Assembly (NCBI GenBank): GCA_050250575.1
Contig: JBFWOJ010000005.1
Location: forward strand, 62,001-126,000
Origin: SHVO01 sp050250575
GTDB taxonomy: Bacteria > Pseudomonadota > Alphaproteobacteria > Rhodospirillales > Rhodospirillaceae
Direction of reading: 5' to 3'
Length of the DNA stretch: 64,000 nt
This document shows, one piece after another, positions 44,995 to 53,505 of the stretch (its first letter is position 1; every line of letters begins with the position of its first letter). The notes under the pieces were generated by a model that saw only the letters and a program-made list of their open reading frames with translations, was not told the origin of the DNA and made no database searches. Both the position numbers and the translations under genes were made by a program.

Positions 44995-45912
44995 CTACCG
45001 TGAAAATCGTGCGCCCGAGGGATGGTTCGAGCCGTGCACTGCGCTGTGGCAATTCAAACAGGCTCTAAGGACCATCTGCTTGGACGGCAGCGCGCCGCGG
45101 GGAAGGCTCGCGCCGCTGAAAGGCTGACTGTTGTGCGTGGAACTGTCGTGACAGTTCTGACACAGGAATGGCGGGCGCTGCTTCAACAGCGCCGGCTGCA
45201 CGGTACCGTGGGGGGTGTGGCAGATCGTGCACTGCTCCTGCACCGGAGCATGTTCCCACAGAAAAGGCCCGCGTTTTTCGTCGTGACAGGAGGTGCACGT
45301 GTCATTGATCGTAACACCGCGCAGCATAGTCTGCGTGAGCGAGCCGTGCGGGTTGTGGCAATCCGAACACGACATACGACCTTCAAGGACCGGATGGTGC
45401 GAAGGCTTCAGGGCCGCCGAGCGCTTGTCGCCGTGGCAGGAAAAGCAGATCGGCGCCTGCGTCGTCTTCACGAGCACCGGGTCCTGCACCGGATGAGACT
45501 TATGGCAGCTGGTGCAGGCCACATCTGAAGTCTGATGGAGACTACCCTGCCAGTGCACCGCGGTGCCGCCTTCGTGGCAGCCCGCGCACGTCTCATTTCG
45601 CTTTTCGACGGGCGAGGCCCGCGGCCCTGAGAAAACAACAGCCGGCGGCGGCCGGACGTCATTTCCTCTTAGACGCGCGACGTGCTCGCGGCTATCGCCG
45701 TGACAGTTCTGGCATCCCTGGTCTGCAACCGTCGTGCGCGGATCGCCCTTCACCATATGCGCCGTGTGCAAGATGGACGTTACGGCGGGCTGGTCATGAC
45801 AATTCATGCATCCCGAAGCATCGGACGCGTTGCCGAGCGAGCGCTCTTCTTGCGCCAGGACGGGTGATGAGAAGAGAAGAACCGGAAGAAGAAGCCAGCG
45901 CCACATAGACAA
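44995..45912 (-). CDS. DmsE/MtrA/PioA-family decaheme c-type cytochrome
   Basis: 305 residues with a Sec signal (MSMWRWLLLPVLLFSSPVLA) and exactly ten CXXCH motifs: CMNCH, CQNCH, CAGCH, CTSCH, CFSCH, CSDCH, CTSCH, CTICH, CQNCH, CLNCH. Size and spacing fit the periplasmic MtrA/DmsE family, which threads into an MtrB barrel to move electrons through the outer membrane. PioA of phototrophic iron oxidisers is longer at the N-terminus, so DmsE/MtrA is the closer type. Three bases follow the upstream heme-protein stop. Confidence 0.95.
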   Translation of the reverse strand: MSMWRWLLLPVLLFSSPVLAQEERSLGNASDASGCMNCHDQPAVTSILHTAHMVKGDPRTTVADQGCQNCHGDSREHVARLRGNDVRPPPAVVFSGPRASPVEKRNETCAGCHEGGTAVHWQGSLHQTSDVACTSCHKSHPVQDPVLVKTTQAPICFSCHGDKRSAALKPSHHPVLEGRMSCSDCHNPHGSLTQTMLRGVTINDTCTSCHDEKRGPFLWEHAPVQEQCTICHTPHGTVQPALLKQRPPFLCQNCHDSSTHNSQPFSGASLPRGALPSKQMVLRACLNCHSAVHGSNHPSGARFSR

Positions 45913-45915
45913 CTC

Positions 45916-46848
45916 TCAATTCCGCGCGGCAACAAAATCCGCTTTGCCGGAATCAACCGCGAGGGTCTTCTCAAGCGAGACATAATGAAAACGCTGCGCC
46001 GCATGACCCGCGTGCAGCGAAATGCCGATGGTATAGGGCTTGCCGGCGACGAGATCCTTGTACGGGCCGCCGGCCGTCATCTTGCGGCTGAAGGTCACGG
46101 TCCACTTCGATCCGTTCTCCTGGGCCTCGACGCTAACGGCTGGAGAAGCATTTTCGGCGCGTTTGTCGAGGATGGTACCGTCGACAGCCACCGGCGGCCG
46201 ACCCGCATTGAGGCGCGCCTGCCAATATTCGAGATAGCCGCCCTCTGCGCGAATCTTCTCCAGTTCCGCGGCAGGCTTGATCTCGGTGCCTCCTTTGCGG
46301 GTCATGGCGACGCGCGAGCGCGTCAGATACTTGGTCGTCTCCCCCGCCCCAGCGCTCGGCATGCGCGTCAAATTGTCGTGGCAGGTCGCCCAGCACCCGG
46401 CGCGGCCCGCCTCCGGCACTTTGCCGTCGTCGATCATGACGGCGACTTTCGTCGCGAATTCCTTGTCCAGGCCGGCATTGGGCTGTTGCCCGGGATCGAA
46501 CTCGACGCGCACGAAGATGCTCTCGCCGTCATGGGCCGTCTTCACGTTCGCCATCACAAAGCCCGGCTTACCCGGAATCGGCGTTGCCTCGACGCTCTTG
46601 TCGCCGACCAGGAGCTTGCCTGAAGCGCGCTCCTCGCCTTCGTGACAGCCGGCGCAGTTCTTTCCCTCGCGGAACTTGCCGGCGCCGCTGTGATCAGATT
46701 GCGTCAGCAACATCTCCCACGACATCTGTGCAGGATAAAACAGTACGACGTCCTTGCCGCTGACTTTATTCCAATCGACGGCGTAAGCGTTCATCGGCAG
46801 CAGAAGCATTGCCGCGCACAGTGCCGCTTTCAAGATTCCGGATGACAT
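45916..46848 (-). CDS. Cytochrome c-552/DMSO-reductase-like heme-binding protein (EB_dh family)
   Basis: 310-residue exported protein (signal MSSGILKAALCAAMLLLPMNAYA). It begins with a c-type heme site CAGCH (NCAGCHEGEE), then an ethylbenzene-dehydrogenase-like beta-sandwich (FVMANVKTAHDGESIFVRVEF, WTVTFSRKM). It also has an unusual CWATCH, a CX3CH sequence, in the GCWATCHDNL segment. The family binds heme in the periplasm and passes electrons between dehydrogenase-type proteins and cytochromes. First gene of the conduit operon and divergent from a b561-type cytochrome, with only 53 bases between, so the two promoters must overlap. Confidence 0.85.
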   Translation of the reverse strand: MSSGILKAALCAAMLLLPMNAYAVDWNKVSGKDVVLFYPAQMSWEMLLTQSDHSGAGKFREGKNCAGCHEGEERASGKLLVGDKSVEATPIPGKPGFVMANVKTAHDGESIFVRVEFDPGQQPNAGLDKEFATKVAVMIDDGKVPEAGRAGCWATCHDNLTRMPSAGAGETTKYLTRSRVAMTRKGGTEIKPAAELEKIRAEGGYLEYWQARLNAGRPPVAVDGTILDKRAENASPAVSVEAQENGSKWTVTFSRKMTAGGPYKDLVAGKPYTIGISLHAGHAAQRFHYVSLEKTLAVDSGKADFVAARN

Positions 46849-46901
46849 GGGTCAGACCCTCAGCCTATCGTTTCAAGCATGGTCGCGTGGAGCGAGGGCG
46901 C

Positions 46902-47495
46902 ATGAGCACACCAGTCACTCCCATCAGAACCTACGGGACCGTTGCGGTCGCGTTGCATTGGATCGTCGCCGTATGTCTTCTCTGCTCGATCGTCCTGGGG
47001 CTTTTCATCGGCAACGTTGAAGAGAGCGCGGCCACCGAGCAGGTGCTCGCCGTTCACAAATCTTTCGGCATCACCATCTTTGTACTGATGTTGGCGCGAT
47101 TGGCGTGGCGCCTGACCCATCCCGCCCCGCCTTTGCCGGCGACCATGTCCGCCTATCAACGTGTTGCGGCGGCACTTACCCATGGCCTGCTTTACGTGAC
47201 GCTGCTCGCCATGCCAATTGCCGGTTATATCGCCGTCTCCGCACGCGGACGTGAAACGAGTTACTTCGGCCTGTTCGACGTTCCACAATGGGCGCCGCTG
47301 TCGCGGGTCCTGTCGCAAAATGCGACGACGGTTCACGTCTACGGCCAATACCTGGTCTATGCCCTGCTTGCCGCTCATATCGGCGCCGCTCTCTACCATC
47401 GGCTGATACTTAAGGATGACGTCCTCGCGCGGATGTTGCCCCGGCGCGCTCCGGAAACGAACGGGCCTCAGGCGGGAGATTTGACCCGCGCCTGA
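46902..47495 (+). CDS. Cytochrome b561-type membrane electron carrier
   Basis: 197 residues with four transmembrane helices. Heme-ligand candidates: ALHWIVAV (helix 1), AVHKSFG (helix 2), THGLLYV (helix 3) and AAHIGAALYHR (helix 4), the CybB-type pattern. Start ATG 46902 follows GGAGCGAGGG. It probably moves electrons between the quinone pool and periplasmic cytochromes and so could feed the divergent MtrAB-type conduit. A perfect 9-bp inverted repeat (47465-47498) ends the gene. Confidence 0.92.
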   Translation: MSTPVTPIRTYGTVAVALHWIVAVCLLCSIVLGLFIGNVEESAATEQVLAVHKSFGITIFVLMLARLAWRLTHPAPPLPATMSAYQRVAAALTHGLLYVTLLAMPIAGYIAVSARGRETSYFGLFDVPQWAPLSRVLSQNATTVHVYGQYLVYALLAAHIGAALYHRLILKDDVLARMLPRRAPETNGPQAGDLTRA

Positions 47496-47498
47496 GGC
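47465..47498. terminator. Hairpin overlapping the b561 stop
   Basis: GCCTCAGGC pairs with GCCTGAGGC, extended by GGG/CCC, around an AGATTTGA loop. It spans the stop codon of the b561 gene and lies ahead of a convergent gene. Neither side has a U tract, so it is a weak terminator or an RNA-stability element. Confidence 0.4.
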
Positions 47499-47551
47499 TC
47501 GCCACTTTCGCCGCGTCCTTAGCGTGCGGACCGGCGTCATCGAGAGACGGT

Positions 47552-48511
47552 CTAGTAAGCGATACCGCCCCCTGGCAGACCACCGCCGTCGCCGCCGGTC
47601 GCAGGCGCATTCACAGCGCACGCAGTGGTCATGTTGAGCGTGACGTTAAGCGTGTTGTTGACGATCGTCTGGCTGAGCAGCACCTGCGGCGGCGATCCGG
47701 TCGGATCGGTGACGATGAGATTCACGTGCACCTGCGATTCCGATGGGTTGAAACCGATCGTGCTCTCGATCTGCGACATGGGAATTGTGTAGGAGGCGTT
47801 GGCCTGCGCGGCAAAATCCATCTGCCCGAGCAGGCTGCCGGTGACGGCGTCGCGCACAAAGAATCGGTAGGTCACGGCTGCGTTCGCATAATTGTGCAGT
47901 TCGACCTGCGACGGATACCCCTGCGCCGCCAAGCGCGATGTGTGGATGCTGAGCAACGGCACCTGACTGCTGGCGTCCTTCAGGACGTTCTGCAGCATAT
48001 GTTTGCAAACCGACGCGTTCTCGAAATAACGGGCGTTGAAATCCAGCGTCACGTGCTGGTAACCCGCGAGCGCCTGAGCACTCTGAATGTAAAGCGAGAC
48101 CGGTTCGTTATTGGTGCGATTGGTCGCATTGGCCACGGGCAGGATATCCTGCTGCACCCACAATTGCTTGGTCCCCGCCGTCGGTACGGTGAAACTGGCC
48201 GTTCCGTAGGCGGTGGCCGTGCTCGAGCCGACAACGGTGACCGTGAACGTGGCATCGCCCGCGCCTCCGTTGAAAAGACGAAGGAAGGACGTGAAATTTG
48301 ACGTCAGGTAAATCGGCGCCACCACGGAGTAAAGCGAACCGTTGACGGCCTGCGGGCGCTCGCGCTCTACGGTGCTCGACGCTTGCCCGAATTCGCTGGT
48401 GCGGAGAAATTGCGTGGAATCCATGCTTGGTACGTTCTGATCGCTTGCCAGCGCCGTGACACTTGCTCCCGCGCATAACGCGGCCGCCAGCAGTTTCAGA
48501 CCGGTACGCAT
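47552..48511 (-). CDS. Secreted protein with two copies of the unnamed repeat domain
   Basis: 319 residues with GGGAGA upstream of ATG 48511 and a Sec signal (MRTGLKLLAAALCAGASVTALA). Two domains of about 110-120 residues follow: VVAPIYLTSNFTSFLRLFNGG...YFENASVC, then PSQVELHNYANAAVTYRFFV...DAVTGSLLGQ...LNMTTAC. Each ends in Cys, like the four repeats of the beta-helix protein at 37368. The C-terminus is Gly-rich (GGDGGGLPGGG). A candidate ECF promoter lies 56 bases upstream. Paralogous to the next gene. Function unknown; surface or extracellular. Confidence 0.85.
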   Translation of the reverse strand: MRTGLKLLAAALCAGASVTALASDQNVPSMDSTQFLRTSEFGQASSTVERERPQAVNGSLYSVVAPIYLTSNFTSFLRLFNGGAGDATFTVTVVGSSTATAYGTASFTVPTAGTKQLWVQQDILPVANATNRTNNEPVSLYIQSAQALAGYQHVTLDFNARYFENASVCKHMLQNVLKDASSQVPLLSIHTSRLAAQGYPSQVELHNYANAAVTYRFFVRDAVTGSLLGQMDFAAQANASYTIPMSQIESTIGFNPSESQVHVNLIVTDPTGSPPQVLLSQTIVNNTLNVTLNMTTACAVNAPATGGDGGGLPGGGIAY

Positions 48512-48566
48512 TGTAAGTCTCCCTTTGAGAAAATCCCCTGATGCGGTTCCACCGCCGCTCCCTTTC

Positions 48567-48594
48567 GAGACGCTGGGGACGGGCGACTTATTCC
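48567..48594 (-). promoter_or_regulatory. Candidate ECF-sigma promoter of the 48511 gene
   Basis: On the minus strand GGAATA (48594-48589) is followed after 16 bases by CGTCTC (48572-48567), about 56 bases before the ATG at 48511. The same spacing and nearly the same boxes (GGAATA-N16-CGTCTA) precede the ECF sigma gene. This makes the secreted protein a likely direct target of the adjacent sigma factor. Confidence 0.55.
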
Positions 48595-48647
48595 GTTGCG
48601 AGTCAAAAAAACAGCGCTTTCGACCGGAGTAAGGCCCATGGGCGTAC

Positions 48648-49592
48648 TCAATTTGCAAGCCCGCCGTCTCCGCCCAGGCCGACCGGGCGATTCACGGCAC
48701 ACATCGTCGTCATATTCAGGCTCACATGCAGTTGTTCGTTGATGACCGTGTGACTTAAGAGAATGGCCGGGACCGCGCCCGAAGGATCCGACACGACCAG
48801 ATTGGTGTGGATCTGGTTGGAGAGTGGGGCCCAGTTGATAGTCCTTTCGATCTGCGCCCAAGGAATAGTGTAGGAGGCGTTGGCCAGCGTCGGAAAATTC
48901 ATCTCCCCGACAATATTTCCGGACACGGATTCAATGACCGTGAACCGGTAGGTCACCGCCGTGGTGGCAAAATTGTGAATCTCAATGGCGCTGGGATAGG
49001 CGTACATGATCGGCGACGTCGTGTGCACGTGCGTCAGAACGGCGCTTGGCGCAACGGCACTCACCGCGTCCTGGATCGTCCACCGGCACACGGAAGCATT
49101 CTCAAAATAGCTGGCGTTGGGACTATGGGTGACGTGTTGGTAGCCCGCCAAGGGTTCCGTGCTGTGAATGTAGAATGAGAACTGCCTGTCCGCCTCGCTG
49201 CGCGTCATCGCGTTCGCCGCGGTGAGGACGTGCTCCCAGGAATACTGATGGGACGCGCGCGTCGGGACCTGAAAAGTCGCCGTGCCATAGGCCGTCGCGG
49301 TTCCCGATCCGACAACGGTCACGGTGAAAGTTGCGGTCATGCTGCCGCCATTAAACAGGCGCAAGTACGAGAGAAATCCGCCGTCGCCGACATATACCGG
49401 AGCGACGATCGCATAAGACGACCCATCAAGCGCTTGGGGCCGCTCGCGTTCGCCAGGAATTCCAGAAAGGTTTGCTGCGCGCGCGATCTCGAGACGACCG
49501 ACGTCGAGATCCGGGAGCGTTCCGGCCGATGCCGCTTCGGCGGCCCCGGCAACCACCACCAGGGCCGTTATAACGGCCCGCCAGGCGCACAT
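48648..49592 (-). CDS. Secreted protein with two copies of the unnamed repeat domain (paralogue)
   Basis: 314 residues with AGGGGA before ATG 49592 and a signal peptide (AVITALVVVAGAAEAASA). Two repeats are visible: YAIVAPVYVGDGGFLSYLRLFNGG...YFENASVC, then AIEIHNFATTAVTYRFTV...SGNIVGE...LNMTTMC. It is clearly homologous throughout to the protein at 47552. Unlike that gene, no clear GGAATA-N16-CGTC box was found upstream on this strand; a near-palindrome lies at 49646-49663. Function unknown. Confidence 0.85.
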   Translation of the reverse strand: MCAWRAVITALVVVAGAAEAASAGTLPDLDVGRLEIARAANLSGIPGERERPQALDGSSYAIVAPVYVGDGGFLSYLRLFNGGSMTATFTVTVVGSGTATAYGTATFQVPTRASHQYSWEHVLTAANAMTRSEADRQFSFYIHSTEPLAGYQHVTHSPNASYFENASVCRWTIQDAVSAVAPSAVLTHVHTTSPIMYAYPSAIEIHNFATTAVTYRFTVIESVSGNIVGEMNFPTLANASYTIPWAQIERTINWAPLSNQIHTNLVVSDPSGAVPAILLSHTVINEQLHVSLNMTTMCAVNRPVGLGGDGGLAN

Positions 49593-49645
49593 GTCAGTCC
49601 CCTGTTACAGAAGCACTTTCCGCTTCCCACCCCATGGATATCAAA

Positions 49646-49663
49646 AGACCCCGCATGCGGTCT
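49646..49663. promoter_or_regulatory. Near-palindrome between the secreted-protein gene and the ECF gene
   Basis: AGACC(C)CGCATGCGGTCT contains a perfect CCGCATGCGG (49651-49660) flanked by AGACC/GGTCT. It lies between the divergent genes at 49592 and 49847, so it could be an operator or a leader hairpin for the minus-strand gene. Evidence is symmetry alone. Confidence 0.35.
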
Positions 49664-49689
49664 GGCAAGGCAAAAATCCGAAACGTTTG

Positions 49690-49717
49690 GGAATAAACCT
49701 GTTTTGGAGTGCGTCTA
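49690..49717 (+). promoter_or_regulatory. Candidate autoregulatory ECF promoter
   Basis: GGAATA (49690-49695, within GGGAATAAACC) and CGTCTA (49712-49717) are separated by 16 bases and sit about 130 bases upstream of the sigma gene. This has the shape of an ECF -35/-10 pair and matches the box upstream of 48511. Autoregulation is common for ECF genes. Confidence 0.6.
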
Positions 49718-49846
49718 GAGGGGGCAAGGCTAGATGTTGGACGCCGCAGGCACCCACCGGAAGGAATCCGGGTGGCGCCGGGGCGGTTGGGGCGATACGC
49801 AAACGTGGCTACGTACCGCGCGGCTACGGCTTGACTCGGGGGACGC

Positions 49847-50371
49847 GTGACGGCGAGCCAAGAGGATGATTTTGCCCGGGCGCTGACCGCGCAACTGCCG
49901 GCTTTGCGGCGGTATGCCACCGTATTGGTAGGCAGCACCGCGGCGGCGGATGATCTTGTTCAGGATTGCGTCGAACGTGCGCTGCGGCAATGGACGAAGC
50001 TCGAGCATCTGGAGCGGATCGGCGGATGGTTGCGTTCGATACTGCACAATCTACATATCGACGGACTTCGGCGTTCCCAGCGGCAAGGTATGACCGTGGA
50101 CCTTGCTAATGCCGAGAACGACTATGCCGTGGTCGCACCCGGACGCGATTCTGCGGCGGCCTTGGACTTTGACCGGGCTCTGCGGCGTCTAAGTCTTGAG
50201 CACCGGCAAGTGCTCTTGCTGGTGGGCCTCGAGGGACTTAATTACCGCGAAGTGGCCGAGGAGCTCGGCGTGCCGGTAGGCACGGTGATGTCCAGATTGG
50301 CCCGCGCCCGTGAGCGCCTGCGCTATGAGATGGAATTCCCGCCAACGTCGCATATGAAAACCAAGTCATGA
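49847..50371 (+). CDS. ECF-subfamily RNA polymerase sigma factor
   Basis: 174 residues. Region 2 (ADDLVQDCVERALRQW, WLRSILHNLHIDGLR) occupies about residues 30-80. Region 4 (LSLEHRQVLLLVGLEGLNYREVAEELGVPVGTVMSRLARARERLR) ends near residue 162. It is a minimal two-domain ECF factor. GTG 49847 has GGGGGA upstream. Its stop overlaps the anti-sigma ATG (ATGA), so the two are translationally coupled. Divergent from the repeat-domain secreted genes. Confidence 0.95.
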   Translation: MTASQEDDFARALTAQLPALRRYATVLVGSTAAADDLVQDCVERALRQWTKLEHLERIGGWLRSILHNLHIDGLRRSQRQGMTVDLANAENDYAVVAPGRDSAAALDFDRALRRLSLEHRQVLLLVGLEGLNYREVAEELGVPVGTVMSRLARARERLRYEMEFPPTSHMKTKS

Positions 50372-51111
50372 CCGAGCATATGCGCCCCAGCGAAGAAGAT
50401 CTTCAGGCCTACATCGACGGCGAACTCGACGCCGCGCGCGCCGCGGATGTAGAAGCCGCCATCCAAGGTGACGCGGATCTCGCGCGCCAGACGCACGCCT
50501 ATCGCGCGGACAAGGCGCGACTTGGCCAGATTTACGGACCGTTGATCGATCGTCCGCTGCCCGAGGCCTGGCTGGAGATGATCGCGAACCGCAAGGTGGT
50601 GGCGCTGCCCCCACGCACCTCGCGCCGTCAGATGATTGGGCTGGCGACGGCCGCCAGCGTCGCCGTGATCGCCGGCGGCGCGATCGTCGTCCGCAAGCTC
50701 TCGGAGCGCAGCGGCGAAGCCCTCCTTGCCTCGGCTTTGGCGGCGCACGGCCAGGCGCGCGAGATTCCGGCGCAGCCGGTGCCGGAAGGGGCGCTGACGA
50801 AAATCGTCGGCGTTGCAGTGAAGACGCCGGACCTTTCGAAGTTGGGTTTCTCGCTCGTCGGCATGCGGACGCAGGACGGGCCGGGCAGGAGCGCCGCGGC
50901 CGTGCTTGCGTATCGCGATGCCGGCGGGCGCGTGTTCACGCTCTATCTGAAAGCCTCACCGGGCACGCCCGCTTTTGAGATGATCAAGCGCGGCGATACG
51001 CGAATTTGCCTGTGGCAGGACGACGTGCTCAGCACCGTCATGCTCGCTGATGTTTCGGCCGCCGAGATGTTGCGCCTGGCGAGTCTGGCTTATTCCGGCC
51101 TTACGGCCTAG
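50368..51111 (+). CDS. Anti-sigma factor with one transmembrane segment
   Basis: 247 residues. The N-terminal cytoplasmic domain (EDLQAYIDGELDAARAADVE) matches the anti-sigma domain found behind ECF genes, but the HxxxCxxC zinc site of ZAS proteins is absent. A hydrophobic segment near residues 90-110 (IGLATAASVAVIAGGAIVV) anchors it in the membrane and the C-terminal 130 residues would be periplasmic. Coupled to the sigma factor by a four-base overlap. Release would follow an envelope signal acting on the periplasmic half. Confidence 0.9.
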   Translation: MTEHMRPSEEDLQAYIDGELDAARAADVEAAIQGDADLARQTHAYRADKARLGQIYGPLIDRPLPEAWLEMIANRKVVALPPRTSRRQMIGLATAASVAVIAGGAIVVRKLSERSGEALLASALAAHGQAREIPAQPVPEGALTKIVGVAVKTPDLSKLGFSLVGMRTQDGPGRSAAAVLAYRDAGGRVFTLYLKASPGTPAFEMIKRGDTRICLWQDDVLSTVMLADVSAAEMLRLASLAYSGLTA

Positions 51112-51240
51112 AGGAGCCGGGCGGTCCAGCTAAGCGCTTGAAGTCATGAAGGTATTGAAGGGAAGGGAAAACTTATAGTAACACTTCAGCTGTAAGACCT
51201 TGTCCCATTAGGGCACGCTTGGTCGTCTCGAAAGCCCGGA

Positions 51241-53361
51241 ATGACCTTCGACAAATCGCGCGATGTCGTGCCGTACCTGCTCGCGACGGCGATCGGGATC
51301 GCCGCCGTGGCCCCTTACCTGGAATTCGACGGCCGGCTGATCCTCGAACCTGACGTTCACGTCGGGACAGTCCGCATCTATTACGACGCTCTCGCGGCGC
51401 GGTCACTCACACCGCTGACCGTGCCGGGTGTGAATGTCTATTTCGAGGGCCACTGCCTCGTTTACGCCCTCGCCCTTCACGCTTTCAACTTCGTCCGCGG
51501 CCTCATCTCCGCGGGGGCCGCGCCGATCGTTGCGGCCTTCGACGAACATGCCCTCGTGGTGATCCGCTGCGTCAATGCGCTCGCACGCGTATTGGCGACG
51601 ACGGTGTTCTTCGCGACCGTGCGCCGCCTCACCGGCCGTCTCCCGGCCTCGCTTCTCCTCACCTTTCTGTTCGCATGTTCACCGCAGATCTTCGCGATGG
51701 ATCTGGAGCGCATTGACCACTTCATGATTCTGCCGCTGGTCGTGATCTTGCACATCAGCGTCGTCATCGCGGCCGCGGAGGCCAATGTGCGGCACGGAGC
51801 GGTCTTGGGAGCCGCCCTTGCCCTGATCATGTCGACCAAGCTGTCCGGATTCCTCTTCGGCGGTTTTCCGGCGCTTGCGATGGCTGTCGCGCTCGCCGTG
51901 CATCGTCGGCAGCCCGATATATGGAAGCGTCAGGCGCGGGTTGTCGCCGGCGCGCTCGCCGCGGGCCTGCCGCTGCTGGCCTTGTTCATGATCCGTTATG
52001 TGCTCCATTGGCCGCTGTTTTGGGAGCTCGTGACCCTGGGCTACCGGGAACAGATGACCTGGACCGCGGTCTTCAATTTCACGCCGCGTTTCTATTACAA
52101 CATCGATTTGTTCGCGGAGAACGGCTGGTTCTTCCTTGCGGTGACCGCCGCCGCCGCCGCGTTGGTCCTTGCTGACGCCGTTCTGCGCCGCGCGCCGGTG
52201 TCGATCTGGCTGGTCGCCAGCCTAATGGCGTACTCGGCTGCCGGCGCGTTTGCTTTCAAATATGACCGCGGCGGCTACCACCTGGTGCCACTGTATCTGT
52301 ACGTGATTGGCCTTGCCTTTCGCATCGTCGACCGGTGGTCGGCCTTGCGGCCGGTGAAGGAACGGCGGGCCGTTGCGGCGGCTCTTCTCCTCGTTCTCCT
52401 CGTTCCCGTGACAGTCGCCGCCGCGGCGTATTCCCGCTCCGCCGATATCGCACTGAAACGAGCAGAATCGATCGCACTGACACGCCTCGCGGCGCGGGAC
52501 TGGATGACGGCGCACTTCACGCCGGGGATGAGGATCTGCTTGCTGGGGAGCTCGCAGTAGGCCAGCCCGAAGCTGAAAGGCCTCGGCTTTCACGTCACGA
52601 CGAGACTGTTCGATTTCCCTTATCTTAATCCAAGCGCGATGGCGCACTACGTTCCGCCCTCCCCCGCGCAGGTACGTGCCGGGTGCGACGCCGTCGTGTT
52701 CAACGATTTCCACAAGCGGCTCTATATCGACGACTTGCGCATTCAAGGGCATGAGGAGCGTGCGCAAGAGTGGGAACTTCTCTACGAAACACTCGCCGCC
52801 CACCATCCGCCGGTCACGTTTAGCGCCGACACCCCGGCCTTCTACGTCCAAACCGTCGAGGTCTTCGACTTGCGCAACGGCGCCCCGCCCGCAGAAACGG
52901 TGTTGCCTCGCGCTATTGCGCTGACGGGACTGCTCGAATCCGATGCCATGCGGTTCGGCTCAGACAGCTGGCGGATCGTAGCGGGACGTTACGCCGGATT
53001 TATCGACGCCGCGCAAGTTCATGCCGGCGGCGAAGTCGTGGCACAAGGCTGGGCCGTGGACACGACGACACGACAGCCTGCCAGCGGAGTGTTGTTCGTT
53101 ATCGGATCCAGGGTCGTCGGTTTTGACGCGACCGGGACCGTGCGCCGCCCGGACGTCGTTACTGCCTTGGCGGAGCCGCGCTACGGCGCAGGCGGTTTCG
53201 CATCCTGCCTGCAGGCCGAAGCGCGCGTCGGTGAGCAAATCCGCGTCTTTGCGGTGGGACCCGACCGTACCCTCGGCGAACTCGAACCAAACGGGGGGTT
53301 TGCAATCGTCGCGCATCCGGGCGCCGCACCTGCTTCCCTTTGTCAGTCCAATGATGCCTAA
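51241..53361 (+). pseudogene. Membrane glycosyltransferase-like gene interrupted by an in-frame TAG
   Basis: The first part (51241-52560, 439 codons) is a polytopic membrane protein resembling PMT/GT39-type glycosyltransferases, with an early EPDVHVGTVRIYYDAL loop and about ten helices. It stops at TAG 52558-52560. The same frame continues without another stop to 53361, through SPKLKGLGFHVTTRLFDFP and on to a soluble C-terminal region. Without the TAG one 706-residue protein results, and the sense codon was most likely TGG (Trp). The downstream piece (its first ATG at 52639) has no good ribosome-binding site. I treat it as one gene with a nonsense mutation or a sequencing error. Confidence 0.72.
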
Positions 53362-53505
53362 GGCGATGCCGGTACGATACCAGATCGCGCGCAGCCCCTC
53401 GCGCCGACGGCTTGGGCTTATGGACCTGCTTACCGTAAGACCGAGTGCTATTGTCTTGCTGTTCAGCACCGACCGACCGACGCACCGCGAGACGATCACG
53501 AGATC

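Noticed and set aside
49591..49869. 92-codon plus-strand open frame before the ECF gene
   Set aside because: It overlaps the divergent promoter region and the ECF start, with no coding features.
52639..53361. Independent 240-residue gene downstream of the TAG
   Set aside because: It is in the same frame as the upstream gene, has no good ribosome-binding site, and the 26 codons between read as protein, so a single interrupted gene is simpler.
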